Of a stretch of 64,000 nucleotides of DNA, positions 22,393-36,200 are shown piece after piece. Below the pieces are notes generated by a model. The model had not been told where the DNA came from and did no database searches. It saw nothing but the letters and a program-made list of their open reading frames with translations. Numbering within the stretch: position 1 is the first letter of the stretch; each line of letters starts with the position of its first letter. The DNA comes from Pectinophora gossypiella (taxonomy: Eukaryota > Arthropoda > Insecta > Lepidoptera > Gelechiidae): contig NC_065406.1 in assembly GCF_024362695.1 (NCBI RefSeq), positions 12,276,001 to 12,340,000 of the forward strand. Reading direction: 5' to 3'. A program made the translations under genes and the position numbers.

Positions 22393-23315
22393 AGTTCCTA
22401 CTTCTTAGTCTAGTAGCACTCAGTTATGTCAATCTAAGACCGTGTAATGGAAGACGGTGGGTAGAGAGGGTGGTGACAGCAACTATCTGAGCGCACAGGT
22501 CCAGACCATCTTACAGTGGAAAGTTCTAACAAGTTGTAGAGTTCGTCCAGAGTAAGTTGGTCCGTTCTGCGTGACCGTGTGCTGTTCACGCGTGGGGACA
22601 ACTTACACTGGACGGTGAAGAAGATTGTAGAACTTACCAGTATAAGTTGGTTTGCGGAAACCCTCACTGGCGCTGTCGCCATGTCGCCACCACCCCGTTG
22701 CCCGCTGTCATCCTATTCATGGCCTTAGACCCCTATGATACAGCCGAGTTTTTACTTCAGGCTGATACATGCAGTGTTGGGGTTAGTGATTATTGTTGCT
22801 ACAAATTCTATTTTAGAAATATTTTGAAATGTCATATTCGCGTTAAGCTTTTAATTCCAAAATCGCTCGTGTGATACGTACCTTAGGAGATCGTATTGTA
22901 AGTAGAAATGATAGAAGATATTAGGCATGCATGATGGAATGAAACATAGGTTTCGTAGGTATATTTCGTTTTAGGGAATCGTAAAAGGGAACAATCTAAA
23001 GTGTAGTAAGTATTTCTTCGAGCGATTTGTGCCTTGTTTGATTTTCCATGCGTATTTGTTTTACATTTCTTTGTAAAATATATTTTAAATATGCTGCAGT
23101 GATTCTCTGCTTTGGTACGTAGAAATTTAATAATTTTGAAATGTTGTTTTTTTTTATTATTTTTAACTGTGATTTTTACTCTCGTATTTAAAGATTATTC
23201 TATTTTATATTGTTTTTGGGAGATCACAACACAATTGTAAATAGTAAGTGTTTTAGGAATAATTGTGAAAATCTTCATAGCTTAAGCCAAAGTGAAATTT
23301 AAATTCCACAATAAA
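22393..23315 (+). terminator. 3' UTR of gene 1 with poly(A) signal at 23310-23315
   Basis: The first plausible canonical AATAAA downstream of the stop is at 23310-23315, giving a 3' UTR of about 0.92 kb. The interval has no gene-like frame; 22430-22640 is less AT-rich than the rest and contains several AAGTTG repeats. Actual cleavage needs transcript data. Confidence 0.5.
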
Positions 23316-26300
23316 GTTGTTAGTAAAATTATATTCTTTATTAATTCTACCTGGGTATAGTTAACATTTTACGTATGTAAAATGTATGTATATACATAAA
23401 CTCACGCCTGTTTACCACCGGGGTAAGCAAAGACTATGGAATTCATTTCACAATTTGCAGTTAATATTTTCATTTATGTAAACCAGTTTATGATACTTAC
23501 ATTTTTGAACACTAACATAAAATTCTTATTAAGATTAACGTAAATAATTGGGTCGAAAATATAAAATGATAAATTATAAAAGCCAGTGGTCAAAAAACAA
23601 ATGTTTATTTTTAGAATTTCAATTATGACCACGTCTACTGATGACGACATATCTTAGCATATCACACAAATTCCATAGTATCTCGTGTGGCTAGGTTGCC
23701 AACCATCATCTAACCCTATTGTCTAGATCCTAGACTCTAGGAACTGTCTCTGCCTTTATTTATGTTTATTCGTGTGCCTTAGGAAGGGAGCGTGAGAAAG
23801 CGCTTTACATAGAAATCATCATTATCAAGAAAATAATTATAATGAAACATCACATTGTTCACAAAGAGCGACAATAATTATATAATTTATAGTGCTAAAC
23901 GTTTGCGTCAGCGAAAAGTGTAATTAGTATGTCAACGTACCATAATTTCTCTTGGTAATTTAGTCTATCTGTCGGATAAGTGTCTGATAGCAGTAATAGC
24001 TCATTTATCTGACAGATAAGTACCGGGCAGGCTAACAAACAGCTATCAGCAAATACAAATGGAGGCCCATTGGTTAAATTACTGTCTCCCAAGATACAGG
24101 TTTATTCCTAGTTTGGTAGACAAAGCATATTGTGCGTTTCTAGATAAACTACTAATGTTATTCTTTGTACCTTATTTTATTTATGAAAAATATTTTCTTT
24201 TTTTTTATTAAGTATGTAGAACGTGTACAGTCATGAGCAATATCATGTACCCACTTTAGAACCCTGTCGCACTATCATATTTGACATTTAACGAGACTTA
24301 CTGTTTAATTTGTGAAAAACGTTAATGTGACATGGTTTCAAAGTGTATACATATTAGTACTCGTGACCGTACTAATAAATTCTCTAACAATAGCCGTGTG
24401 ATCTTGTATTACCAGCTTTATAATCAATTACTCCATCCGATTAGCGAATAAAGACGGGGTAATTGCACATAATCGATTCCTCCTCGCCCGAAGTACTGCC
24501 GTTTCCTTCGATTCGTCCTGGATGCGCATAATCACAGCACCCGCTCTTTCAACACTAGTGGTACATTGGTAATACGCGCAACAACGGATTATTTTGTAGA
24601 GTCCTTTGAACGATGATATGTGAATTGGTAATTAGTTTTTTAATCACGTACTCTTGTATGTCATTGGGCCGGGAAATGGGGACTGAGACTTGTATCTGGA
24701 ATTTAGAGTTTAAATATTTAATGCTTTTTTATTTTTCTCCCTGAAAAGTAGCATCGAGAGGAACGCTACACCGTCAAGAGCGTGGCTCTTAAATTAGTGA
24801 TGTGATGATGATATTTAAGTATAGAAACTCATAAATTATTTTGAACAAAATCTGTTATAGAAATAGCTATTGAAATTTGCGTCGTTACTGAAATATTTTA
24901 ATGCCAGATTCTATTAGGTAGTCTGTTACTGGAGCGTGTTCGTTTTAGGATCCCATGATCGAAGGTGGACAACATAAATTGGGATGTCTTGTTATATTGT
25001 AAGATTGTATATTTGCCTACCGTGAGCTTTGTCAAATAGCTGGACACATAAAAATCTCTATCACGTTGCCATAAAAATACAACGTGATCAAGTGCGCCCA
25101 CTGTGGGCGCTAACCTCCAGGGTGGGACATGTAGTATCTTGGAAATGCACTCAAACTGTGGTTGTATCTCGGGACAGTGCGTCCGCGCCGGTGGCGAGCG
25201 GCGCACGCGCTGTTAGGCAATCTGGTGGTCAAGGCAATCGGCCACTTGACATGCCAGCTATTGCCGACACAGAAATGAGATCTCACTTCCATACGCCATT
25301 TGCGTAACCCTTCCACAACTGATTTGAACGTCATCAAGGGCTCAGTTTCAGATGCATTCTTTGTAAATTGCACATTTATACATAGGTAAAAATAATAGTG
25401 TTAATATTTCAAAGATACAAGTAATGATGTGTTAGCGTAGTTATATTAGGCGGGTGAGAGCTAAAAAACTGCATTTGACTGAACCCGTAAATACCACAAA
25501 AAATAATTTTTCACATAGGCCAGATGACTTTTTAAATTAAAATCTAATTGGTTCCACTGCTGGGCACAGGACTCACGAAGAAGGCGTGGACTAAGATCAC
25601 GATGAGGGTTTATCTAGATGCGCATGAGGGTTATTAATAAACGTTCACCTGAAAAATGACCGAAGGCATCCCGGTCCGTGACCGGATAACTCTTTCGTCA
25701 GGCATTGGAGGAAGCGTATATTGGTATAAGATTCCATCGCATAATTGTGCACCCGTTTGGTATTTAGAAATATGTCCGAAGTTCGACTACACAAACGCTA
25801 TGATGATAAGTACTATACTTCAAGTACTTCTGCCTACCTCTTCGGGATTACAAGCGTAATACTAAAATAAAATAAAAAAAACAAACTAAAAAAAAAACAA
25901 ACTTACACCCTCTCTGTACTCGTATCTATTGGTACTCCAGAAGAGATGGGCTTAAAGAACATTTTTGTATAACTTTAATCCTCGTGATTATCCTACCTAC
26001 ATAAATATATTTATTATTTGTCAAAGGTCGAGATGAAAAGTCAGTTTACTATTGCAAATTAGCTTTTTAATTACATTTTTTATGGTTGTTTGGTTGCATA
26101 AAGGATTTATAATGTCTGTTTTATGGTGTCTACTTCACGTACCAGTTTAGTAAACAAAGTAGAAGTTTTATAGTACGACATGATACTAGATCTTCTTGAT
26201 TTTTCAGTACTAGTTCATAAAGGATCTCAATCTCGTTGTTTTTCTAGAAATTACTAAGCCTATAATTATACGCGACAAATTCCGGAAAAACAACACTAAC

Positions 26301-27298
26301 AACTCTTCATATAATAATTTTATTGTACGTAAGATATAATGCAATTCTTGTCCGGGTTTTCTTAAATTTGTTTAAATAGTTCCTAGTCTATTGTGCCTTA
26401 GTTAAAACTTCTTTTTGTATTAGAACATTTTTCAGGTCTTGCATTTACTTAAATACTGAACTGGTTTGATACTTTTCAATTTTAGAGAAGTCGCATTTTG
26501 TTACTTGCGCAGGTTAATATCTACATAGTAACGAGGACACGCAACGATAGAGACATACAATACCTAGTTGGATTTTGTTACAGCGTTTATTTTATTAAAT
26601 ATTAAAAACTTTATCTTTTATCGTTTTTATATTTTATCCCAAAGAATATATTATGCAAAATGAAATTAATTTGGATCCTTAAGAAAAATAAACTACGCAA
26701 CTACGCGTGACTGGCTTTAGGAAGAGTTTAACAAGAGTTATAACGACATTAGGTACCTTTTCCACTCAGAGATGTGATGGGTCTACAACCAACCCATATT
26801 GCAGGAAAACTGTTTACCCGTCGATGTTTACACAATCACAGCACGTTACCTACTTAGATAAGAGGATCTCATTTACGCATAATCGACCAAAGCGCGGATA
26901 CTTCGCAACTGGTCACGTGGGGCGGAAGCACATCCAGGAACCAGGAGTTTCCCTTCATGCAACCTGCGGACGTTGTTAATCTATCCAACTTGTTTCCTAT
27001 CTCTGTCGTTCCAAGGCTTAACGAAGAGGACGGAGGTATTAGCTACCAGTTTGAAACTAACCGTGAAATGTTGTAGGCAAGTTTGCTTGTTAGGTGAAAT
27101 TGCTAAAGAGGGGGCGTTGTCGCGGTTCGAGCTTGAGTGGTCGCGCGGATCGGCGTTGGAGGGCTGGTGGACGTTCACATGTGTCCTTAGCGGTGGTGGC
27201 GCGGTGGTAGGTGCCGTCAGTGCCGGCTGACACCGCGACCCGGCTGGCCGTCGCTACTCCTCCTCAGAGGTGTCATACGTGCGTTGTGCAAGCCCGAC
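23316..27298. other. Intergenic region between genes 1 and 2
   Basis: Nothing gene-like is supported. It contains a minus-strand RTE tail (23396-23450), a MITE family E copy (24227-24372) and a family C repeat (24736-24806, minus). The GC-richer patch 25080-25300 gives overlapping frames on both strands but no recognisable domain. The last 300 bp before gene 2 are GC-rich, with no clear TATA box; a TCAGT initiator-like sequence is at 27219-27223. Confidence 0.6.
24227..24372 (+). mobile_element. MITE family E copy
   Basis: Begins ACAGTCATGAGCAATATCAT and ends ATTAGTACTCGTGACCGTAC, closely matching 6532-6676 through CATATTTGACATTTAACGAG and GTTAATGTGACATGGTTTCA. Confidence 0.65.
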
Positions 27299-30200
27299 AT
27301 GTTGACCACCACAGTACTCCTGTTGGCGCTGCACTTCGTCGCTGCAGACCTACGTAAGTTTGCACCGGTAGCATGCCCACCACAGTAATACCCCAATTTC
27401 GGTAACAGCACCACTGTGATAAGGAAATCACCACTGATCAAACTTTCAACACCGAACTCTTAGGAATTCCGTCAGTTACTGTTGTGAAACGTAAATTGTG
27501 GTAATATGGTAATAGTGGTAATCGTGTTATGTTGATCTCAATTTGATAACCGTAATTAGTGTTGCACGTTAAAAACTGTGATACTGATTGATGTATGTGT
27601 ATGTGTGTAAAATGCGAGGTATTTTTGGATTATGAAAGTGCATTTGGCAATCAAAACAATGTGCTATCCTCTATCGAACACATTCGATCATAGCGCTTTC
27701 TTACAAAACATTTGAAAAATCATATAGTGGATAGGCGTCATTTGCAGACTACGATTGCCAAACCGTTGCGGTTGAATATAGCGCTGTTTTCATTAGAAAA
27801 GATGTCACTGGCAGTTGGAAATACTCCCATACTGGCGGTGTCGTAACTAAGCGCTACTCCAGCGGATTTGTAAACACTAGCAAGGCACTAGTACGCGTCT
27901 AAAGCGACATACTCCACAGAAAATACCTCGGGGAAAGTAAACGAAACATAAAATACAAAACATTAAACTTTTAGAATAATTAAACTAAAAATTAAAAAGG
28001 TATAATTTTTGTAACGACTGCAGTCGTTTACATTTTTTTGCATAACGTAAATATTCGTTTTATACGCAATTCGAAATTCAAATAAAATTCGTTACAGAAT
28101 TGTAAGGATAAAAATTTGAATGTAAATACTATCTTCGGAAAATTAAATATATTTTCACAAGCAAAAAGTTTGTATAGGTGGTACTTCGTTAAAAAATCCC
28201 AAGTGAAGAAATGGATGCAGTTTGCCGATAGCGACGTGTTTACGTATGTTTACAACGTCGATGTTACGTTGGGATGACATAACTCGGGACCAGTTCTCAT
28301 TCAACGGCCGGTATTCTAGTCCATTTGTAAGAGTTATGCTTGCAATTACATTTGGGTAACTGTTTTTGCAACTACACAACAAAATTTACAAATGCGAAGC
28401 TAATCAAGTAAGGGACAAAGTACTAGGGACTAGTAGTAGGGATTAAGTACTTACCTATTACCTATAACTATTTACTTTTTTCTAATCTTCGAAACAAAAC
28501 CAATTCGTTATCTATTATGCAATACTTATACACATTGATGTATAATAATTATGTTACTATATGCAAATAAAAATGACAGGACAGACGGAATTTACAATAA
28601 GTATGTGGCATTTTAAAAAAAATGTCGAATAAAAATTACCCAGGCGCAAAGGGGTGGCGCCTCTAGTGGTAAATAAATCCATAATACATATAAGACCGAC
28701 ATACGACATTATTATATAAAGTAGGTAAGTAATGTTCATCTGAAAATAATAAATGCTGTGGGAATGACTTAATGAGACTTCTGCGATTATATTTTTGGAT
28801 ATTGTATGTCTTGAACTGTATTTTCATGCAAATTCTAATACCTAACTTAATCTATTGTTTCTGGGAACTAGCGAACCGATCGAAAGTGCGTTGTGCGTTT
28901 ACTGTGAGTTTCCTAATCTGCTGTTGAAACATGCGATTGCTATCGCCTGCACAAATCGACATCAATTCAGTAATTTTCGCGTTAAGAAACTTATGCGTGA
29001 AACATCTGCAGTTGTTGTGCTATGACTACGGTGTTACCTTTTGTAATATTTACATACATATACGCCCAGTATTTGTAATAGGGTGTGTAGAGAAAATTTG
29101 AGCTTAGATACTCGAAATTTGATCTCCTTGCAGAAAAAAACAGTCCGTCACGATTACTTGATATATTGATACTTGTCGCGATTACTTGATACTGACAACA
29201 CACATCTATTACATCTGCAGAGTGTGTGGTAGACCTCTAATGTAGACTTGTATAGTCTTGAAAAAAGTTCCTTCTATACATTGTATGAATCATCTGGAAA
29301 ATAAGTATGAGTGATGCGTGAGAGTAGATTAATGGGGTAGAGCCCCGAATCATCACAAGCCAATTTGCAACCAGTTTGATCCAACCTGTTGAGTCTAACC
29401 ATAAAACTAAGTACACCTTTGAATTTTTTTTTCTAAACTATAGAAATCAGAGATTTAAAATAAAGAACGTTTTAAGTATATATAATTTTATCAGATTCCT
29501 TTGTAACTATTAAACTATATTAATGTTAGTAACATTTCGAGTCCTTATTTCGAAAGTTTATCTACACAAGATAAACTTTCATTAAAAAGATGTTATAATT
29601 TTAAAAGCGTAGTACTTAGTGTTGCAGGCCAGTGTAGTACACAGATTTGACACATTCTAGCTTGTTCTTGATGAAATTTAATACAAAGTGTTAGAAATAA
29701 AAGGCCAACCGTTTGTTTCAGCGCCATACATCAAAGTATGCAACCGGAATGACCCCAGCGTGGACAAGTGTATCATGAACTCGGTTGAGGAGCTGCGACC
29801 GAAGATCACTAAGGTGAGCGTCTTTTCAAAACCAGAAAGTTAGGGCCTTGAGAAATATTGGGGCCTGCTACTGTGAGAAATATTGGGTTTCATATGAGTG
29901 TGTTGGTATTGTTTGGGTATCAGTAGTCTCCTTTGTCACAGGCCCGTTTAAAACATATAAAACATGCCATTAGTGTGATTAGTGCCAGAATTCACTTAAC
30001 TAAATTATAACAGAAAATAAAATGAAAAACTAAACTGAATTTTATAGGTATTTATTTAACTATAAATAATAATTATGGCATAAGTTTATTTTTAAGTAGT
30101 ATTAAAAAGTAATACTAAAAATAAAGAATCAAAAATGAGGGTGCTACAACCTAAACATATAAAAGGATTACGCTGTCAGTATGACTGCAGTATCAGCGTG

Positions 30201-33200
30201 CAGATGTTGAATCTGTATTTTCAGGCACCCAGTATGCGGTGGATAACGCAGAGACTGCAGAGTTGGCTATAGTGTCATATTCATCGATAGAATCTAAATA
30301 CACCCGCTCATTCTCATTAGGATTCTTTTTTAACAACGCTATCGTGCTTTGTGACGTCACAGCTGCCACCATATTATCATTAGCTATCCAATTTATACTT
30401 TCCGTCAAATTAACATGTAGAATTCTGCTTCCCTTATGCACAATGACGTCGAGTATATAATTCGACCATTGAGAACCAGTACCAGGTGCATTTGAATTAT
30501 TTGGATCAGTCTCATCAGTTTCTTCAATTGAAGTTATAGTCATAGCGTCAGCAGTTACACTGTCATCTACGACATCCAGTGTACTGATTGCTATGAAGTT
30601 AATATTCAGTGCAGTTCCGTTGGCAGTAATAAAGGTTTTCTGCTGGAAGGCTGTTACGTTAACTTGTGTGTTGTTTTGGTCAATGTTTTCTACTTGAATA
30701 TCAGGCTTCTGGGCTGTACCATCAGAACTGGTAGTTTTCGTACGTCTTTGGTGATTGCGGTGACGGTGGCTCTTTTCATTAGATTCCACATCTCGTTTTC
30801 TTCGAGATGAGTTTTGGTTTTTGACTTTCGAAGATTCTGCAGGAGTATCAGATTTTTCTGGGTTTTCAATAGAAGTGGCATTAGCTTGTGATATAGCAAT
30901 AGCTGTTGATTTTTCAGGAGGGTTTACTGGTTTAGATGGGCTTTGCATGGGTGAAGGTTGTTTAGGTGGAGGTTGTATAGTAGTTTCTGATGGAACTGCT
31001 GGTTGGGGTTCTGTAGTTATGTTGTTGTTATTTTCGTCATAATTATCATAGTCGTCGTAGTATTCGTAATCTGTAAAATCGTTGTCCTTAGAATTAGGTT
31101 GATCACCTATAGGTTGGTTATCATTAGTTTTGTCGTCTTGAGGTTGGTCACCTGTAAGTTTGTCATCATTTAATTTCTCATCTGTAGGTTGATCACCTTT
31201 AGGTTTGTCATCATTAGATTTGGCACCTTGTGATTGGTTACTTTTTGGTTTGTCATCACTTAATTTATTATCTTTAAATTGGTCATCTTTAAGTCTGTCA
31301 TCATTAGGTATTTCATTTTGATGTTTGTTATCATTAGGTTTATCATTTGTATGTTGGTTACCTTTAGGTTTGTCCTCATAGGGTTTTTTCACATTGGGTT
31401 GGTCATTTGTAGGATTGTTGTCCTTAGATCTGTCATTTTCGTCAAAATTACCATTGTCTTGGTCGTATTGATCAATAGGGACGTCATTTTGAGAATTGTC
31501 ATCATTATTTTTCTCAGCATTAGGTTTATCGTCATTAATTTTGTGTTCTCGAGGTTGGTAAATTTTTGGTTTGTTTTCACTGGATTTGTCGTCTTGAAGT
31601 CGGTCACCTTTAGGTTTGTCGTCATTAGGTGCTTCGTCATAAGGTTGGTTACCTTTAAGTTTGTTATCATTAGGTTTGTCGTCTTGAGGTTGGTCACCTT
31701 TTGGTCTGTCATCCTTAGGTGTGTCGTCTTGAGGTTTGTCACCTTTTGGTCTCTTACCTTGAGGTTGGTTACTTTTTGGTTTGTGGTCTTGGAGTTGGTC
31801 ACCGTTAGGTTTGTCGTCTTGAGGTTGGTCATCTTTTTGTGTGTTCCCATTAAGTTTTTCGTCTTGACGATGATCACTTTTTGGTTTGTCGTCTTGAAGT
31901 TGGTCACCATTTGGTTCCTCATAATTTGGTTTCTCGTCTTGAGGTTGGTTACCTTTTGGTTCCTCATTATTTGGTTTCTCGTCATTAGATTGGTCTTCTT
32001 TTGGTGAGTCACCATTAAGTTTATCGTGTTGAGGTTGATCACCTTTTGATTTGTCATCATGAGGTTTGTCGTCTTGAAGTTGGTCATCGTTAGGGTTGTC
32101 GTCTTGTGGTTGATCATCTTTTGGTGAGTCACTATTAGGTTTATTGTCTGAAAGTTGGTCACCTTTAGGTTGGTCGTCATGAGGTTGGTCACTGATAGGT
32201 TTATCGTCTTGAGGTTGGTCTCTTTTTGGTTTATCCTCTTGGTGTTGGTCACCTTTTGGTTCCTCACCATTTGGTTTCTCGTCTTGAGGTTGGTTACCAT
32301 TTGGTTTGTCATCTTGAGGTTGGTCACCTTTTGGTCCCTCATCGTTAGATTCCTCATCTTGAAGTTGGTCATCTTTTGATTTGTCTTCATTAGATGCGTC
32401 ATCTTGAAGTTGGTCACCTTTTGATTTGTCATCATGAGGTTTGTCGTCTTGAAGTTGGTCATCGTTAGGGTTGTCGTCTTGTGGTTGATCATCTTTTGGT
32501 AAGTCACTATTAGGTTTATTGTCTGGAAGTTGGTCACCTTTAGGTTGGTCGTCATGAGGTTGGTCACTGATAGGTTTATCGTCTTGAGGTTGGTCTCTTT
32601 TTGGTTTATCCTCTTGGTGTTGGTCACCTTTTGGTCCCTCACCATTTGGTTTCTCGTCTTGAGGTTGGTTACCATTTGGTTTGTCATCTTGAGGTTGGTC
32701 ACCTTTTGGTTCCTCATCGTTAGATTCCTCATCTTGAAGTTGGTCATCATTTGATTTGTCTTCATTAGATGCGTCATCTTGAAGTTGGTCACCTTTTGAT
32801 TTGTCATCATGAGGTTTGTCGTCTTGAAGTTGGTAATCGTTTGGGTTGTCGTCTTGTGGTTGATCATCTTTTGGTGAGTCACTATTAGGTTTATTGTCTG
32901 AAAGTTGGTCACCTTTAGGTTGGTCGTCATGAGGTTGGTCACTGATAGATTTATCGTCTTGAGGTTGGTCTCTTTTTGGTTTATCCTCTTGGTGTTGGTC
33001 ACCTTTTGGTTCCTCACCATTTGGTTTCTCGTCTTGAGGTTGGTTACCATTTGGTTTGTCATCTTGAGGTTGGTCACCTTTTGGTCCCTCATCGATAGAT
33101 TCCTCATCTTGAAGTTGGTCACCTTTTGATTTGTCATCATGAGGTTTCCCGTCTTGAGGTTGGACATCTTTTAGATTCTTATCATCAGGATTCTCGTCTT

Positions 33201-36200
33201 GAGGTTGGTCGAATTTTGGTTTGTCATCATTAGGTTTTTCGTCTTGAAGTTCGTCATCTTTAGCTGCATCACCTTTAGATTTATCATCATTTAATTTATC
33301 ATGTTCAAGTTGGTAATTTTTCGGTTTGTTCTTGTTAGGCTTTTCATTTGTCGATTGGTTACCGGTAAGATTGTCTTGTTTAGAATTGTCGTCTCCAGGA
33401 ACGTTGTCTTTTTCATTGCCGGCATGAGGGTTGTTTCCTTTGTCTTTGTTATCGCTTTTTTGTTTATTACTATTATTATTTTGCGTTTCGTCACTTTTGT
33501 CACTCATACTATCATCATCAACATTTTTGGTGGTACCGTCTTTGTCGGTTGAAATATTCATTTCTTCATTTACATCATCTTTAGACTGCGTAGTGTTTAG
33601 AAGTGTACTTAAGTCTATGACAACGTTGGTCGTCGTAGGAATATGGACATACAAAGGTATCGATATACACATAGGTTGAATTAAGCTTGATTGCTGAGTT
33701 TCACAATAGTTACAAGGTTGTTGTGGAATGATTGTTCGTGCAGGTGTTTGGCAAAGAGTTTGGGTCTGGTGACGAAGACTTTGGGGTTGACAACTGGGTT
33801 GTAAATACATTTTCTGGTATCTAAAGTTTGGTACAGTTATCTGACCCCTTTGTGGGATATAAGCAGATTCGGGAGTATCATACTGGAATGAAATTAAACA
33901 TGATTAAAAAAGTACATGATTCACTCACCGCCACTCACTAACCACTCACATCACTCACTCACCACCAAAACCATTTTGGAATTACTTTGTGAGACTGTTT
34001 TTTGTTTGGTAAGGACTTTACAGGCTTGAATCTCCTGATTGTCTGAAAAATAAGATGATTCCGTGCTTCGGAGGGCACGTTAAGCCGATGGTCCTGTCTA
34101 TTAGCTGTTAAACACCTTCACCAATCCACAGTGGAGCAGCATGTTTATCCCCTCCGGTGCAGTGGATTGAGGGGAGGCCTGTGCCCAGCAGTGAGACGTA
34201 TACAGGCAGGTAATGTTATGTTATGAATGATTATAATTTATACAGTTGGGACTTTTCAAGATCGTTGAATGAGTAGTAAGTACTTGTACTTCATCTTCTG
34301 TCGCATCGACTTGTGATGGGCGCATTTCAACGATGGTTGATACAAATAAATAGCATTTTATAAAAAGTTGAAAACTGTTTCTAGACTTTATCAACGAATA
34401 TAATTCTAATATTTTCATGATTTACTGTTACTTTTAATATATCTTTAACTTATTGAATTCAATTTAAACAATTTATATTAAATCAAATTGAAAATGTTAC
34501 CTGCAGTGAGCACACATATACGATAAATAAAAAAACTTTAAGTCGCCCCATATTCTATGGAACTAGAAATCTAAATTAAATTCCTTCGTTTTATATACAT
34601 TGATAGGACGCCTCAGTTCTTTGTCATAGTCATGTCCCCTTTGAAGACATTATCATGGTCGAGGCACGTTTACGTTACGTTTTTAAGTCAATTGATAAAG
34701 CAGTTCACAGGTGGTTTCCATTTTAGTGGCCATTATATTTATTACTCGACTGCGGCGAAGCAAGAAGGAGAGTTATATGTGTTTGTCCGCTATGTATGTA
34801 TGTGTGTATGAACGTCTGATACCACCCACCTTCTCAACCACCTAACTAGAAGTGTCTAATTGTCCGGTGGTTAATGGCTATGTGACGTAACGCTAAATTC
34901 AATATGGCCGCTTCTAGAGGACATAATCTGAGGACGGAATATTTTTTTCTTCCAATGGTATTGTGTTAAATGAAAGGGCAGCCTCAAATTTTGTATAATT
35001 CCTTACAAAACTGAAAATGCAGACTGCACGTGCGATTTGCAAGAATCTACTTTTAGTATTAGGATGACTCAGGAAGACAAAAACGATATAAAGATGAATC
35101 AATCAATATTGTATTCTGTGATTGTATTATAAGTACCCATTATACATAATTTGGAATAACTATTAATTAACGCGATAGGTAAGTATTTTCTATTTATAAA
35201 ATAATCACTTTGTGAGATTGTCCTTTGTTTGGTAAGGACTTTTCAGGCTTGAATCACTTGATTGTCCGAAAAAGTAAGATGGTTCCGTGCTTCGGAGTGC
35301 ACGTTAAGCGGTTGATCCCGGCTTTTAGCCGTAAAAACACCTCCACCAACCCGCAGTGGAGCAGCGTGGTGGAGTATGCTCTATACTGTCTCCGGTTGAT
35401 TGAGGGGAGGCCTGTGCCCACCATTGGGACGTATATAGGTCGTTTATGTAAAATTATTTATAAAAAAAATAAAAATCGTATACTTATACACATTCAGAAT
35501 TGGAAACATCTTCGTAGTATCACTGTAGCTTTCTTTCACCTTTTATCATCATCTTCCAAGCGTTATCCGGTTTATCTCAGTGTCCGCTTACCTAACCTGA
35601 AGATTTGACAGGTTTTTGGAGGAGCGACTGCACCACAGTTGTCGTTGGCCTGTTATGACACCTGGAGATGATTATTGGGCCTTCAATAAGTAAATGTGGT
35701 CATAAAGTACATAGTTTTAGAGTCTATAAACATTTGAAGGTAGGCTGGTGTCAGCGAAGGGCTCGGTTGAGCAAGGATCGTATCCTTGTGTCCTGAATTT
35801 AGGGAGAACGGCAGAACCGGTCCGAACCAGTGGGGATTTGGTAATGTCAGAGCGTGAATACTAGACACGTGATTGGGACCTGCTTACGTCTAATTCATAC
35901 ATACTTACAGTCATACATATACGGTCACGAGCATTAATATGTGTACACTTTGGTACCATGTCACATTAACTTTTTTGACAAATTGAACTGTAAGTCTCAC
36001 TAAATATCAAATATGTTAGTGCGACAGAGTCCTAAAATGGGTACATTATATTGCTCATGACTGCACACACACAAATAAGCACATCTTGCAGCCACTTTTG
36101 TTACATAGATACATTAACTCATGCCTATTTCCCATCGGGCTAAGCAGAGAATATGGAGTTCCATTTGCTTCGATCCTGACACACTTCTCTTGCATCCTCC

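Noticed and set aside
25029..25373. GC-richer patch with 87-102-codon frames on both strands
   Set aside because: No recognisable domain, no splice-consistent extension, and opposing frames are equally long. It may be a fragment of an unrecognised transposon.
31279..32007. A 242-codon plus-strand hydrophobic frame opposite the repeat array (and three 74-codon ones spaced 375 bp)
   Set aside because: These are complements of the repeats, so Asp/Lys codons read as Val/Ile/Phe. Their exact 375-bp spacing mirrors the coding duplication and does not indicate membrane proteins.
31389..33167. A 592-codon minus-strand frame rich in Lys, Asn, Thr and Met overlapping the repeat gene in another frame
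   Set aside because: It arises because the 15-bp repeat has no stop in that frame. It has no signal peptide, splice or termination logic of its own, and the other frame connects to a signal-peptide exon.
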